From positions 11,348,701 to 11,412,700 of the forward strand of contig OZ038450.1 of NCBI GenBank assembly GCA_964036195.1: a stretch of DNA of 64,000 nucleotides, given 5' to 3'. Shown piece by piece: positions 1 to 14,500 of the stretch. The translations under genes were made by a program, and so were the position numbers. Each line of letters opens with the position of its first letter. The first letter of the stretch is position 1. The notes beneath the pieces were generated by a model that saw only the letters and a list, made by a program, of their open reading frames with translations, had not been told where the DNA came from and made no database searches. The stretch is from Sphaerolaimus hirsutus. Lineage: Eukaryota; Nematoda; Chromadorea; Monhysterida; Sphaerolaimidae.

Positions 1-3000
1 CTTCAGGTGCCTCTGTTTCAGATGGTTCTGTGTCAACTTCTGGTATTTCTGTGACAACTTCAGGTGTCTCTGTTTCAGATGGTTCAGTGTCAACTTCTGA
101 TACTTCCATGCCAGCTAGTTCTGTGACACTTTCGGGTGCTTCTGTCTCATATGGTCCTGTAACAGCCCCTGGAACTTCTGTCTCAGCTGGTTCTGTGATG
201 TCTTTAGGCTCTCCTGTCTCAGATGGTTCAGTGCCAACTTCTGGCACTTCAGTGCCAGATACTTCAGTCACACCTTCAGGTGCTTCTGTCTCAGATGGTT
301 CTGTAACAGCCTCTGGAACTTCTGTCTCAGCTGGTTCTGTGATGGCTTCTGGTTCTCCTGTCTCAGATGGTTCAGTGCCAACTTCTGGCACTTCAGTGCC
401 AGCTACTTCAGTTACACCTTCAGGTGCTTCTGCCTCAGATGGTTCTGTAACAGCATCTGGAAGATCTGTCTCAGCTGGTTCTGTAATGGCTTCAGGCTCT
501 CCTGTCTTAGATGGTTCAGTGGCAACTTGTGGCACTTCAGTGCCAGCTACTTCAGTGACACCTTCAGGTGCTTCTGTCTCAGATGGTTCTGTAACAGCAT
601 CTGGAAGATCTGTCTCAGCTGGTTCTGTAATGGCTTCAGGCTCTCCTGTCTTAGATGGTTCAGTGGTAACTTCTGGTACATCTGTGACCACTTCAGGTGC
701 ATCTGTTTCAGATGGTATGGTAACAGCTTCTGGTACTTCTGGTTCAGTTGGTTCTGTGATGGCTTCAGGCTCTCCTGTCTCAGATGGTTCAGTGCCAACT
801 TCTGGTGCTTCAGTGCCAGCCACTTCTGTGACACCTTCAGGTGCCTCTGTTTCAGATGGTTCTGTGTCAACTTCTGGTACTTCTGTAACACCTTCAGGTG
901 TCTCTGTTTCAGATGGTTCAGTGTCAACTTCTGGTACTTTGGTGACACCTTCAGGTGCCTCTGTTTCAGATGGTTCAGTGTCAACTTCTGGTACTGCTGT
1001 GCCAGCTAGTTCTGTGACACTTTCTGGTGCTTCTGTCTCAATTGGTTCTGTAACAGCCTCTGGAACTTCTGTCTCAGCTGGTTCTGTAATGGCTTCAAGC
1101 TCTCCTGTCTTAGATGGTTCAGTGGCAACTTCTGGTGCTTCAGTGCCAGCCACTTCTGTGACACCTTCAGGTGCCTCTGTTTCAGATGGTTCAGTGTCAA
1201 CTTCTGGTACTTCTGGTTCAGTTGGTTCTGTGATGGCTTCAGGCTCTCCTATCTCAGATGGTTCAGTGCCAACTTCTGGTGCTTCAGTGCCAGCCACTTC
1301 TGTGACACCTTCAGGTGTCTCTGTTTCAGATGGTTCAGTGTCAACTTCTGGTACTTCTGTGACACCTTCAGGTGCCTCTTTTTCAGATGGTTCAGTGTCA
1401 ACTTCTGGTACTGCTGTGCCAGCTAGTTCTGTGACACTTTCTGGTGCTTCTGTCTCAATTGGTCCTGTAACAGCCTCTGGAACTTCTGTCTCAGCTGGTT
1501 CTGTGATGGCTTCAGGCCGTCCTGTCTCAGACAGTTCAGTGCCAACTTCTGGCACTTCAGTGCCAGCTACTTCAGTGACACCTTCAGGTGCTTCTGTCTC
1601 AGATGGTTCTGTAACAGCATCTGAAAAATCTGTCTCAGCTGGTTCTGTAATGGCTTCAGGCTCTCCTGTCTTAAATGGTTCAGTGGCAACTTCTGGTACA
1701 TCCGTGACACCTTCAGGTGCCTCTGTTTCAGATGGTTCTGTGTCAACTTCTGGTACTTCTGTGACACCTTCAGGTGCCTCTGTTTCAGATGGTTCTGTGT
1801 CAACTTCTGGTACTTCTGTGACACCTTCAGGTGCCTCTGTTTCAGATGGTTCTGTGTCAACTTCTGGTACTTCTGTGACACCTTCAGGTGTCTCTGTTTC
1901 AGATGGTTCAGTGTCAACTTCTGGTACTTCTGTGACACTTTCAGGTGCCTCTGTTTCAGATGGTTCTGTGTCAACTTCTGGTACTTCTGTGACACCTTCA
2001 GGTGCCTCTTTTTCAGATGGTTCAGTGTCAACTTCTGGTACTGCTGTGCCAGCTAGTTCTGTGACACTTTCTGGTGCTTCTGTCTCAATTGGTCCTGTAA
2101 CAGCCTCTGGAACTTCTGTCTCAGCTGGTTCTGTGATGGCTTCAGGCCGTCCTGTCTCAGACGGTTCAGTGCCAACTTCTGGCATTTCAGTGCCAGCTAC
2201 TTCAGTGACACCTTCAGGTGCTTCTGCCGCAGATGGTTCTGTAACAGCATCTGGAAGATCTGTCTCAGCTGGTTCTGTAATGGTTTCAGGCTCTCCTGTC
2301 TTAGATGGTTCAGTGGCAACTTCTGGTACATCCGTGACAACTTCAGGTGCATCTGTTTCAGATGGTATGGTAACAGCTTCTGGTACTTCTGGTTCAGCTG
2401 GTTCTGTGATGGCTTCAGGCTCTCCTGTCTCAGATGGTTCAGTGCCAACTTCTGGTGCTTCAGTGCCAGCCACTTCTGTGACACCTTCAGGTGCCTCTGT
2501 TTCAGATGGTTCTGTGTCAACTTCTGGTACTTCGGTGACACCTTCAGGTGCCTCTGTTTCAGATGGTTCAGTGTCAACTTCTGGTACTGCTGTACCAGCT
2601 AGTTCTGTGACACTTTCTGGTGCTTCTGTCTCATATGGTTCTGTAACAGCCTCTGGAACTTCTGTCTCAGCTGGTTCTGTGATGGCTTCAGGCTCTCCTG
2701 TCTCAGATGGTTCTGTGCCAACTTCTGGCATTTCAGTGCCAGATACTTCAGTGACACCTACAGGTGCTTCTGTCTCAGATGGTTCTGTAACAGCCTCTGG
2801 AAGTTCTTTCTCAGCTGGTTCTGTGATGGCTTCAGGCTCTTTTGTTTTAGATGGTTCAGTGGCAACTTCTGGTACATCTGTGACAACTTCAGGTGCATCT
2901 GTTTCAGATGGTATAGTAACAGCTTCTGGTACTTCTGGTTCAGTGGGTTCTGTGATGGCTTCAGGCTCTCCTGTCTTTGATGGTTCAGTGGCAACTTCTG

Positions 3001-5574
3001 ATACATCTGTGACAACTTCAGGTGCATCTGTTTCAGATGGTATGGTAACAGCTTCTGGTACTTCTGGTTCAGTTGGTTCTGTGATGGCTTCAGGCTCTCC
3101 TGTCTCAGATGGTTCTGTGCTAACTTCTGGTGCTTCAGTTCCAGCCACTTCTGTGACACCTTCAGGTGCCTCGGTTTCAGATGGTTCTGCATCAACTTCT
3201 GGTACTTCTGTGACACCTTCAGGTGCCTCTGTTTCAGATGGTTCAGTGTCAACTTCTGGTACTTCTGTGCCAGCTACTTCAGTGACACCTTCAGGTGCTT
3301 CTGTCTCAGATGGTTCTCTAACAGCCTCTGGAACTTCTGTCTCAGCTGGTTCTGTGATGGCTTCAGTCTCTCCTGTCTCAGATGGTTCAGTGGCAACTTC
3401 AGGTGCATGTGTTTGAGATGGTATGGTGACAGCTTCTGGTACTTCTGGTTCAGTTGGTTCTGTGATGGCATCAGGCTCTCCTGTCTCAGATGGTTCAGTG
3501 CCAACTTCTGGTGCTTCAGTGCCAGCCACTTCTGTGACACCTTCAGGTGCCTCTTTTTCAGATGGTTCTGCGTCAACTTCTGGTACTTCTGTGACACCTT
3601 CAGGTGCCTCTGTTTCAGATGTTTCAGTGTCAACTTCTGGTACTTCTGTGCCAGCTAGTTCTGTGACACTTTCTGGTGCTTCTGTCTCATATAGTTCTGT
3701 AACAGCCTCTGGAACTTCAGTCTCTGATGGTTCTGTGCTAACCTCTGGTGCTTCAATTCCAGCCACTTCTGTGACACCTTCAGGTACCTCTGTTTCAGAT
3801 GGTTCTGCGTCAACTTCTGGTACTTCTGTGACACCTTCAGGTGTCTCTGTTTCAGATGGTTCAGTGTCAACTTCTGGTACTTCTGTGACACCTTCTGGTG
3901 CCTCTGTTTCAGATGGTTCAGTGTCAACTTCTGGTACTTCTGTGCCAGCTAGTTCTGTGACACTTTCTGGTGCTTCTGTCTCATATAGTTCTGTAACGGC
4001 CTCTGGAACTTCAGTCTCTGATGGTTCTGTGCTAACCTCTGGTGCTTCAATTCCAGCCACGTCTGTGACACCTTCAGGTGCCTCTGTTTCAGATGGTTCT
4101 GCGTCAACTTCTGGTACTTCTGTGACACCTTCAGGTGTCTCTGTTTCAGATGGTTCAGTGTCAACTTCTGGTACTTCTGTGACACCTTCAGGTGCCTCTG
4201 TTTCAGATTGTTCAGTGTCAACTTCTGGTACTTCTGTGCCAGCTAGTTCTGTGACACTTTCTGGTGCTTCTGTTTCATATAGTTCTGTAACAGCCTCTGG
4301 AACTTCAGTCTCTGATGGTTCTGTGCTAACCTCTGGTGCTTCAATTCCAGCCACTTCTGTGACACCTTCAGGTGCCTCTGTTTCAGATGGTTCTGCGTCA
4401 ACTTCTGGTACTTCTGTGACACCTTTAGGTGTCTCTGTTTCAGATGGTTCAGTGTCAACTTCTGGTACTTCTGTGACACCTTCAGGTGCCTCTGTTTCAG
4501 ATGGTTCAGTGTCAACTTCTGGTACTTCTGTGCCAGCTAGTTCTGTGACACTTTCTGGTGCTTCTGTCTCATATAGTTCTGAAACGGCCTCTGGAACTTC
4601 AGTCTCTGATGGTTCTGTGCTAACCTCTGGTGCTTCAATTCCAGCCACTTCTGTGACACCTTCAGGTGCCTCTGTTTCAGATGGTTCTGAGTCAACTTCT
4701 GGTACTTCTGTGCCAGCTACTTCAGTGACACTTTCAGGTGCTTCTGTCTCAGATGGTTCTGTAACAGCCTCTGGAACTTCTGTCTCAGCTGGTTCTGTGA
4801 TGGCTTCAGTCTCTCCTGTCTTAGATGGTTCAGTGGCAACTTCAGGTGCATGTGTTTGAGATGGTATGGTAACAGCTTCTGTTACTTCTGGTTCAGTTGG
4901 TTCTGTGATGGCTTCAGGCTCTCCTGTCTCAGATGGTTCAGTGCCAACTTCTGGTGCTTCAGTGCCAGCCACTTCTGTGACACCTTCAGGTGCCTCTGTT
5001 TCAGATGGTTCAGTGTCAACTTCTGGTGCTTCAGTGCCAGCCACTTCTGTGACACCGTCAGGTGCCTCTGTTTCAGATGGTTCAGTGTCAACTTCTGGTG
5101 CTTCAGTGCCAGCCACTTCTGTGACACCTTCAGGGACCTCTGTTTCAGATGGTTCAGTGCCAACTTCTGGTGCTTCAGTGCCAGCCACTTCTGTGACACC
5201 TTCAGGTGCCTCTGTTTCAGATGGTTCAGTGTCAACTTCTGGTACTTTTGTGACACCTTCAGTTGCCTCTGTTTCAGATGGTTCTGTAAAAGCCTCTGGA
5301 ACTTCTGTCTCAGCTGGTTCTGTGATGGCTTCAGGCTCTCCTATATCATATAGTTCAGTGCCAATTTCTGGTACTTCTGTGACACCTTCAGGTACTGCTG
5401 TCTCAGATGCTTCTGTAACAGACTCTGCTACTTCTGTTTCAGTGGCTTCTGCAACGACTCCAGGCACTTGTTTCTCTGGTGGTTCTGTGACAGTCTCTGG
5501 TACTGTTGTTACCAGGACTCCCAGTATTTGAGCTGGTCCTGTGGTGGTGACAGGCAATTCTGTTCGAGCTGGCC
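1..5574 (-). CDS. Exon 59: Thr/Glu/Pro/Val-rich 19-residue repeat stalk, open to window edge
   Basis: The acceptor at 5575 gives a phase-1 entry, and the resulting minus frame shows no stop down to base 1 by eye (about 1,858 codons). It codes a repeat with consensus GVTEVPEVDTEPSETEAPE, encoded by a 57-bp DNA unit, with variants such as AITEPAETEVPE. The composition, acidic and rich in Thr and Pro with no Cys, suggests an extended, possibly O-glycosylated stalk. The plus strand also reads open as Ser/Gly/Thr/Val repeats, but that frame is broken by stops at 3414 and near 4857, where the minus frame reads through. Whether the exon ends soon after base 1 cannot be seen. Confidence 0.88.
1..5574. 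repeat. 57-bp coding minisatellite with a 294-bp higher-order repeat
   Basis: The array is built from units of about 57 bp. Nearly identical units run in tandem at about 1,700-2,030. From about 3,500 to 4,700 a 294-bp super-unit is repeated at least three times (equivalent points at 3927, 4221 and 4515), including a characteristic CATATAGTTCTG variant. The similarity of units suggests unequal exchange or gene conversion, so copy number probably varies between individuals. Confidence 0.9.
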
Positions 5575-8500
5575 CTGTATTGTCATTAAAAAGTGATTTT
5601 TTAAAAAGTATTTAGCATAAATATATGTAATACACACTCTTCTAATTTACCCACCTTTGATTCTGAAGTGTCTCACTAAGTATTTGCGCTGATAATATAT
5701 TTCATGTGTGTGCTTATCAACAACAGAACATACAAGTCTGTGTTCATTTTCAAAATCCAGAATTGTCAGTTTGGAGTGTCTCTCATCTGGCATCATAATA
5801 ATGTGGAATTTATCTGAATTTCCGTTTATTGGCATGCCTTCACTGATCCACTGTATTTTGATTTGCTCAGGCAGCTGCAATGGTAGTGCTTAGCATTAGT
5901 TCATCACAGAATTTGATAAATACAGTATGATGCAACTAGGGGTGGCCAGGTTTTTTTAAAGTAAAAAACGATTTTCTAACCCAGGCATCATTGAAAACAT
6001 TTTTTTAACTCAGCCAAAATTTATTGGTATATAATTTTTTAGGTGGTTTTAGGTGGTGTTGTGATTTATTCAAAATTTATTTTATTATTCAATCAGAAAT
6101 TTTTGGTTGGGTTATAACTGGTTAAAACCTGGTTAATTCCAGGGAAATTCCATGGGATTTATTCAATAGGGCTCAATTCAAGAGGACTTAATTGAAGGGG
6201 CTCAATTCAAGTGATGATTATCTTTTCAGAGTGCAAATTTTTAGGGATGTTATTCATGGGTGGGGATATTTTGACGGTTTTTTTCATGGGGTAGTTTGAA
6301 CTCGCAGTATTTATTTGTTGTTTGTAATGTATGCAGACAAAAGAAAAATGACATGATAATCGACTTGATGTATAAGCGCCTTTTGTCTTAAATATGTATG
6401 AAATGGTATAAGCCCAGTTCCAACTATGTCAGTCATTGTTTATGATGCGTGTTCGTCATCACCTACACCGATCACAAACAGCAGTTTTTGGCCATTACAT
6501 TCTCGGGGGGGGGGGAGAATGGTTTTACTGTGTTGAATGAATTAGGATCACTAAAAATGTTACACTGCACCACACTGTATTAGACAATTTTTGTTAAATA
6601 TCAAAAATGAAGTAATGTTTTACTTACTGCATCTGACACATTGCACCATATATGGTCAGTCTTTTTCAGGTCAACAAACTCATCCCACTTGAACTGTTGT
6701 TTTGTAGGTTCTGTGATGCCTGAAAACGATATCAAACCTTCTTCATCCTGGTCAAAAAGCAGATTTGATGTGCACTAAATTATATTGACCCACAAAACCT
6801 ACTCTAGCAAGAGTTGCTACCTCCCATGTACCTGCTGAGGCTGTTGCCCCATCATTCACAGTTTGTTTGTTTCACAGAATGTTTCAACCAGTTATGATAT
6901 TAAATTCGCATGAGTTTTAAATGTATTTTTTCACTGCTAGAAGTTACTCACCAGAAAAAAAAACACTTTGGGATTCAAAGATTAAAATTTATGACCAAAC
7001 AATGTATTCTTATCCATTTTTTAGACATCAGTAGAAGAAAATTACCCTGCTCAACATGTATGTCGACACTGAACACTGGTCCTTTTGCAATTGTGATGTT
7101 ATCACTCAAAACTGAACAGGAAACTTCCATATTTTCTGTGGCTTCTCCAATTGTGAGAGTCGAGAACAAATTGACAGTATTGATCACATAAGAAAATGGC
7201 ACTTGTTGAGATGACAAGCTGCTTCCGTTCAAGAACCTGCAGTGACTCCCATTATTGAAAATGACTGAGCTTAGTTGTAAATAAAAGATGAAATGTTGAA
7301 ATGAATGATTGTACTTTGTGTAGGCTGAAATTCTGGATTGTTTGTGGATGTTCCAAATTTATTTCAAATGCTGTCAATTGTCAACCAGTTCAACTACTCT
7401 ACTGTGACTTTGTGATTTTGTAAACAGCCCTTGATCAAATTTGGTTGACAGGTTAAAATTACCTAAATCGTTTTGAAAATAGTTTACACACAGTAGGAAT
7501 GAAGTGGGTGAGTGTAGGCCCACCTCCAAATTCTCATGTAATTGGACATTTGGACATGAAAGCTCTGCTTTTCATTTACACAGGTGCAATGTGGAACATC
7601 ACTGAATTATTTGACTCCAAAAGATTTGGGACTAATTCAAGCATTCACTCATTTAATGTGTGACCAAATCATATGGAATTAAATCATCCTGAATATTATG
7701 TAAACCATTCATTTCCAATAGCAAAAAGTGGATAACAAACCAGGAGACATCATATGGTGTAGACAGGTCCTTTGTTAAACCAAGGAATGTCATGTTGCAA
7801 ACGAATGTTATATTTCCTGCAGGATCAGTTTCAAATGCCTTGTGTGAAACATCTTCCGCCGCTTCTTTTGGAGCTGCAAGTTGATGAAAATGAGTTGATA
7901 AATTTTCAGCTCAATGACAACTGAACAGTCGGTAAAGCCATGAGATAAATGTTTATGACATCTGAGATCTGAAATGATGCATTCAGGAAACATTTTGCTT
8001 GTTTGTTTGAAAGTTAATTTTCCACCCCTTGCCATATTTTCATTAAACTCGACAAAAAGTATTTTGTAGTTGCAATAAATGATAAATAAATAATGAGATA
8101 AAAAATGATGTGAAACAGATGTTTAAGAAGCAATGGTCAATTGAGAGCAAAAAATTTTGAACCTGGTATTTTCTGTGTGATTGGTTGTGAAACAAGACCA
8201 GGACCACGTTTGCTTTCTGCCTGCAGTTTAAATGCATATACTGTACCCAACAGTATGTTTGAAATTTGCAATGATGTGGTATGCCCTGGGACAGTCTGAG
8301 TCTCCCATTCATCCAGGGGCAGGAACGGATTTTGTGTATAGTAGATTGTGTATTGCTGAAAATGAAGGTGTCAAAATATAAATATAGATGTCTTAGGCTG
8401 GCCCTGTGTCTGTAGACATGCAAACCCGATATGCATGTAGGTAAAATATAGCCAAAAATAGGTTTATAACAATATGTATATCCAAAATAGGGATGGAAAA

Positions 8501-11500
8501 AAAGCGCTTTTTTAACGGCCCTGCTTTTTTTTCGCTTTTTTTTTAAAAAACGCACTTTTTTCGCTTTTTTTCAAAAAATGTCAAGATGTGACGTAAAAAG
8601 CTCCCAAATATGGTTCTGAGTCAATATATACATGTATATCAGACAAGTAGCAGTACTTGTGATTATATATAGTCAATGAATGGCACTGTAGTCATGATTG
8701 CTGATTATAAGTGCTGATTTCTGCCAAAAAATCCAATTTTATGTCAGCTCATTATGTATATTGCCGTTTGTTTATGTTTTGTGACTTCAAGTGAAGTTAG
8801 GCATGGAATAGTGCTCAAATAAGGTTATAAGAGAAGGCTAATACATTGAGACTGATGTTTCCAACTGTGGAAAAGTGTGTGGAAGCACATTGGCTGGATA
8901 TTATATACTACACTGACATATCACAACTGATCACTACATAATAGCATGCAGGAATAGAAGGAATGCCACTAAAAATGCTTGATGAAACCATCACCAATGG
9001 TAACATGCATGCGAAATTGCGCGCTTGCGCGCAAAAAATTGCAAAATACCTAGTGCATAAGTACTAAAATTTTTGTCAGTGCTTTTTTTAAAAAAAAAAA
9101 AGCTGGGACCCTTGCGCTTTTTTTTAAAAAAAGCGCTTGAAAAAAAGCGCTGGCCATCCCTAATCCAAAATAGCGATTTTAAGGTGAAAATTGACAAAAT
9201 GGAAAAAGAATAAACAACTCTGAGTGAATATTTGGGAAAAATCGCTGGGAAAAATCAAAATGTTGCTCCACGTAAATAGGGGGGGGGGGCTCAGGGAAAG
9301 TTAACCCAAAAAATTTCATCGGGTCGATTTATTGCTGAGATAGGTAGCTGGCCTATTTGGGGAGGGGCTGCACCCCCCCCCCATTGGAGACTCCTGCAAT
9401 GGGTCTACATGCCCAGCGGGTTTCATCCCAAGGGAGCCTACGTCCTTTGACTTGTATGCACTTGTGTTTCTTGAATCATTAATTTTTTTGGTGTGCTAAA
9501 CACAGTGTATTTTGTAGTTCAAAAGACCACTACATAGGTTATGAACTCCATAAATCCAGTTGATTAAGTATGAACGATAGCTGTTAAACGCAAGATGCAT
9601 CAAGAGGTATTCATTCAAACATACTCAAAAATCATGGCATCACTTCCCAAACTGGCCAAGTTTTCAAAAATATTTACTGGCCGTGTTTCCAAGATTGCTT
9701 TTCAACATTGTTTTCAAGGCTACAATATTGCCAAGACATGGGGATATAGTGGATGTTTTCTATGTTTATGTGCTGGTACAGTATTTGTAGGCAGTACATC
9801 TTAATATGTGTTTTGTGTTGAATTGAGACCAACATACCTCTATTTCACCATTGGTGTAAATTGGTTCACGCCATTCCAGAGTCATGGTCTTGCCAGCTAT
9901 AGTGATTTTTGACAGTGTTGGTGGTGTTCCAGGACCATCCACCAAAAGTACAACTGATTTACTATCCTTCCCATGGACATTCTCAGCCAGGCATGTAAAA
10001 TTCTCATCATGCTGAAACATCATGTAAGATCATTCAATACACAATCAATATTTTTATTAGGATGAAACATATACCGTATTTCCTCGAAATACCCCCCCCC
10101 CTCGAAATACCCCCCCTCCCCTCGAAATACCCCCCCCCCCCTCAAAATGGGCACTATGAATTTGTGGTCCGGGAAATGCATAACAGACGTTCAAAACACT
10201 TACTGTGTTACGTTAGAACATCGTTTATACAATCTACATCCTTATACAAGGCTGTAAAAACTTATAAATAGTGGTTATTGTTGCATTTTTCGCGTTTTTC
10301 TCTCAAAATTTTCACTCTGAAAAAATAAACCCCCGGGGGTTGTTCGAGGAATTACGGTATGCATAATACATACCATATATGATGTATTAACATATATCCC
10401 CGAATAAGTCCCCTTAAGAACTCCCCTGTTCGAATAATCCTTCTGTTTGATGAGTGGGGAAGACACCCACATATAAAAATGTTTTATTTAAATGTGTTCT
10501 CGTTATGTATTTGCATGTGTATGTTCTTGAATAACTCCCTCTCTCGAATAACTCCCCAGTCAAAAGAGTCTGATGAACAAGTCCCCTGGGGACTTCGATT
10601 CGATTCAATTTGACGATATACAACATATACCATAAATCCTCGAATAAGTCCCCAGGGGAGTTATTTTTCGTCAGAGTTTTGGAGGGGTGAGTTATTCAAG
10701 GGGAGGTATAATTGTTTCCTCAGAAGTTTCAGGAAAACATGGACTATATTCATTGTATGAATTCATTCCATCAACTCATGCAACCAGTTAGACAACAACA
10801 AAAACAAAGTATCCATTCCAAAATTCGTGTTCATCAGCATCCGGTCCATTCAAATACACTTTCTATCCGCTGTTGGCGCGGCGTAGGCTAACATTATTTT
10901 GTATTTTTTCGTTTTACACAATTCACTGCATTTGCATTCGATGAATGCTATTTAGCTGAATGTTGCCCTTCTGTTTTCATCGAACGTTTTTTTAAATTTT
11001 TGCAACATCGTTTCCAGGGGGGAGTTATTTTTTCCTCACCTGGCCAACAGGGGAAGTTATTGTTTCCTCACCTGGCAACACGGGGGAGTTATTCAAATGG
11101 GAAATTTTTTTTTCCTCACCTGGCGAACAGGGGGAGTTATTGTTTCCTCACCTGGTGAACAGGGGGGAGTTATTCAAATGGGAAATTATTTTTTCCTCAC
11201 CTGGCGAACAGGGGGAAGTTTTTCAAGGGGGAGTTATTTTTTCCTCGTGGACTTATTCGAGGATTTGCGGTATCTACATGCTGTATTCACATACCTGTAT
11301 ACCTCGCTTTTGGTAATCCTGAATGTTATACCCTATTTCACCATGTATATCAGAGTACAAGATTAATCTAGGTTGCGGGAGACCTGTTGCATTACATAAA
11401 ATGTGCACTGTGCTGCCAGGGTTAACATGGAGTATATTTTGAGCAGATGCTTCTGGTACACTTGCAATCTCAACATGTGGCGGTGTTCCTGTTTGATTGC

Positions 11501-14500
11501 ATTGTGTAGTACAGAGATGATTAGTATTATATCGATGGCAAACCCACTGGAATGTGTGATAAATTTTTTTGAATGCTTTTTCTAAAATGATTTTTCGAAT
11601 TTTGAATTTTTTTCTGAAATAGTTTTTGAATTTTAAAATTTTCTCCCACTAGATTATTGCGTCTGAAACTTTTCTGGTGAATTTTGAATACATCTTTATA
11701 TTTTACAGCATTCCAAACTTTTACTGCGGATACAATTGCACATTTTTGTTCTACGGGTATGGATAGATTTGTGTGAAATTGACATCATCATCATATATAA
11801 TAGGTATGTATTTTCAACCCATAAAATACTGGAAAAGTTGAACACTTTTTGAACTTCTGAACTTTTATCTTTTTCGAAGAATAAATAGCTTTTTAAGTGT
11901 GTTTTTCTGGGGGTGTAAAAAATTAGAAAATTCGACAAATTCAAAAACATTTATTTTTATTTTTCAATTTTTGTTTACCAACGTTAATGGCTAGAACTGT
12001 TGTCGTGCACAGTGCATACCTTTCAGTTCTGTTTTCAGCCTCTTAATGCCACCATGTTCCCCAACTCCATGGTCATTTGCTAGAGCAGCAGTCACATAGT
12101 AGGTTTCATCATAAAATGGCAGTGTCAGGTGCAAATTATCAGCTGATGAAATAGGGAAGATAACTTGCCTCCATTGATAAATATCATACAGTGATGCATT
12201 ACTTCCCTCCCATGTGTAGTAGACTACTACATGCTGTGCATTCAAATGATGTCTAATGTAAATGACATATTTCCATTATAAAAAAAATAATATAAATCTT
12301 TTGCTACTCACTGTAACATTGCCAGCTGTGTCAATTGGCCATCCAAGTAGTGAAAGGGTGATGTTGTTTTCAATACGCCTTGCGTTTCCTAGTTCTGGCT
12401 TGACAGAAGGTGCTGCAAAGCATGATGTTTGTTTGTGAGTATAACAAAATCTATGATTAAATGGACTTTAATTTACCTGTGAGCAGATTCACTATCCAGT
12501 GTATTGTGGCGTTGCCGACCTCGTTAGACCCTGTGCACGTCACTTCAAACTCTTTGTCAAGATCATAAAACGACATTGCATTCACGGCGAAATCCAATGT
12601 GTCTCCATCCGGGTCTATTCTGCGATGTTCATCAACATAATTAAAATGACGAAAGGTGATAATGGATATGAAAAAACAATACAAATGAAATTCTAAAGTG
12701 TGCAAGTTATTTCACTGAATTGGCACATGATTTTTAAAGGTCCCAGTAATCACTTCTATCTCGAGAAAATGGCCATTGTAAATCTGCACCTAACATCCAA
12801 ATCTCATGTGAGAAAATTTTTAGTTTTAACTGATCAAAAATACTTTTATACTCTGCGGGCACAGTGTGTGTCCTCACATGAATACTTATGTTCTTACGCG
12901 CCAACCCACGAACACAATATTTAAAAAAGAAAGAAAAAATTTCAAAAAGAAAAAGGCGGAGTCAAATGCAACCTGGATAGCTATGTTTCACGCCTTTAAT
13001 TTTTTTTTTGTTATTTCTATGAACTATTTTTATTTTATTAATGGTGACATCATGATTGAGATGTTTCAGTCAGAAAAATTGCTAAATAAAATGCGGTCCG
13101 CCCAGTATATCCAACTAGGTAGGTATTTACCTTGTGAGGTTTTTCATCTTCCTTCTAGCATATGGTGGTTTGACTGTCCACGTTAATGTGGGCAACGGAT
13201 TCCCACTCATATTGCACCACAATGTCACATTCGTTCCAGAAGACAGGAATAATTCTGTATATCTTTGTTCACCATTATCACGCTTTATTGTAGAACCATG
13301 TGAAACTTTTGAGGACACAATACTTGGAGCAGAATCTGCATGTTTTGTTAAGTAGGCAGGTATAAAATAGACTTCTATACATATTTATGTGAAACAGCAC
13401 TTCATATTGCAGTAGCAAAGCATAGTAAGTACAATCAACTACTACATTATGCATTCACTAGGTTTCAGACTTGGCCACGGTCCTAGTAGATGGTTCAGCA
13501 AATTTTTGGGACTGATCGCAACCATGTTATATATGGCCCCGATTCATGATGAAAAAATGATTTTCTCAATTACCGGGGTTAAAAAACAACGTTTCTATGA
13601 TAAAATGTTCTTTTCAAAGGTTTCCAAATACCGTTGTGAATCAACAATTACAGATATTTCCTACATATAACAATAGGATGGCAGTGGCATGGGAGTGGTG
13701 TTTGACACTGTTGAATTATGTGGAAGCACAATATTCACTGGACATTATATATTTACAAAACATTAAGGATTAGTGGTCTTTCTTGCTTTTAGTCACACAA
13801 AAAAGCTTTTATACTGAAAACGTGATGAAGTAAAAACTCACATGGCCTCTTTGGCTTGATTTGCACCGGTTTTCGAATGAACCCACTTGGGTTCGTGGCT
13901 TTACAAATGAAAGTAAATGCCCCCTGCACGTCATGCACATGATAAACACCAGGCACGACAGCATCCACCTTAGCAAAATTCTCTTCGGCTTTTGGAGGTG
14001 TTTCGTAATCAACATCCGGCAGTGGATTACCCATTGCACTGCAGTTTATATTGACATCGTCTCCAATCATGACGTGCTCAACTATTGTTGGGTCGACAAA
14101 TTTGGGTGGTCGACCTGCGTTCATGTGGGCAAGTGGTTCGATTGTCCAGTTTGTCTGTGCTTCCAATTGTTGTCATGGTGCACAGCAAAAAAAATGATCG
14201 TGCAGCGCTTGGAAGCGGCGCCCATACTAATCAGATTGACTATCAATGTAGCATAGACTGTTAGCTACAAAAGCACACTCACCAGCACTCCATGTTCTGA
14301 ACAAGTTCGGCTTGCTCGTGGGAGGCAAATAAACAGTGCTTGGATCAAATTCGGATCGCGTAACAACTCCATAGTATTGAGATTCACTCTGAAGCCCATC
14401 ACCTGCATCTAGAGACGTCGTGGCGCGACCGAAATCATCGGTTTCCGGTTTCACTTTCTTTTGTTTCCATGTTTTTATCGGTTCGCTGAGGTTGGATGTG

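Noticed and set aside
547-5256. Minus-strand HLKQRHLKVSQKYQ-type repeat frames
   Set aside because: They are the wrong minus frame of the same repeat, broken into many short pieces; only the TEP frame is continuous and phase-matched.
30-5531. Plus-strand Ser/Gly/Thr/Val repeat protein
   Set aside because: It is the antisense of a continuous minus-strand exon that is entered in the right phase from the Ig15 exon; the plus frame has stops where the minus frame stays open.
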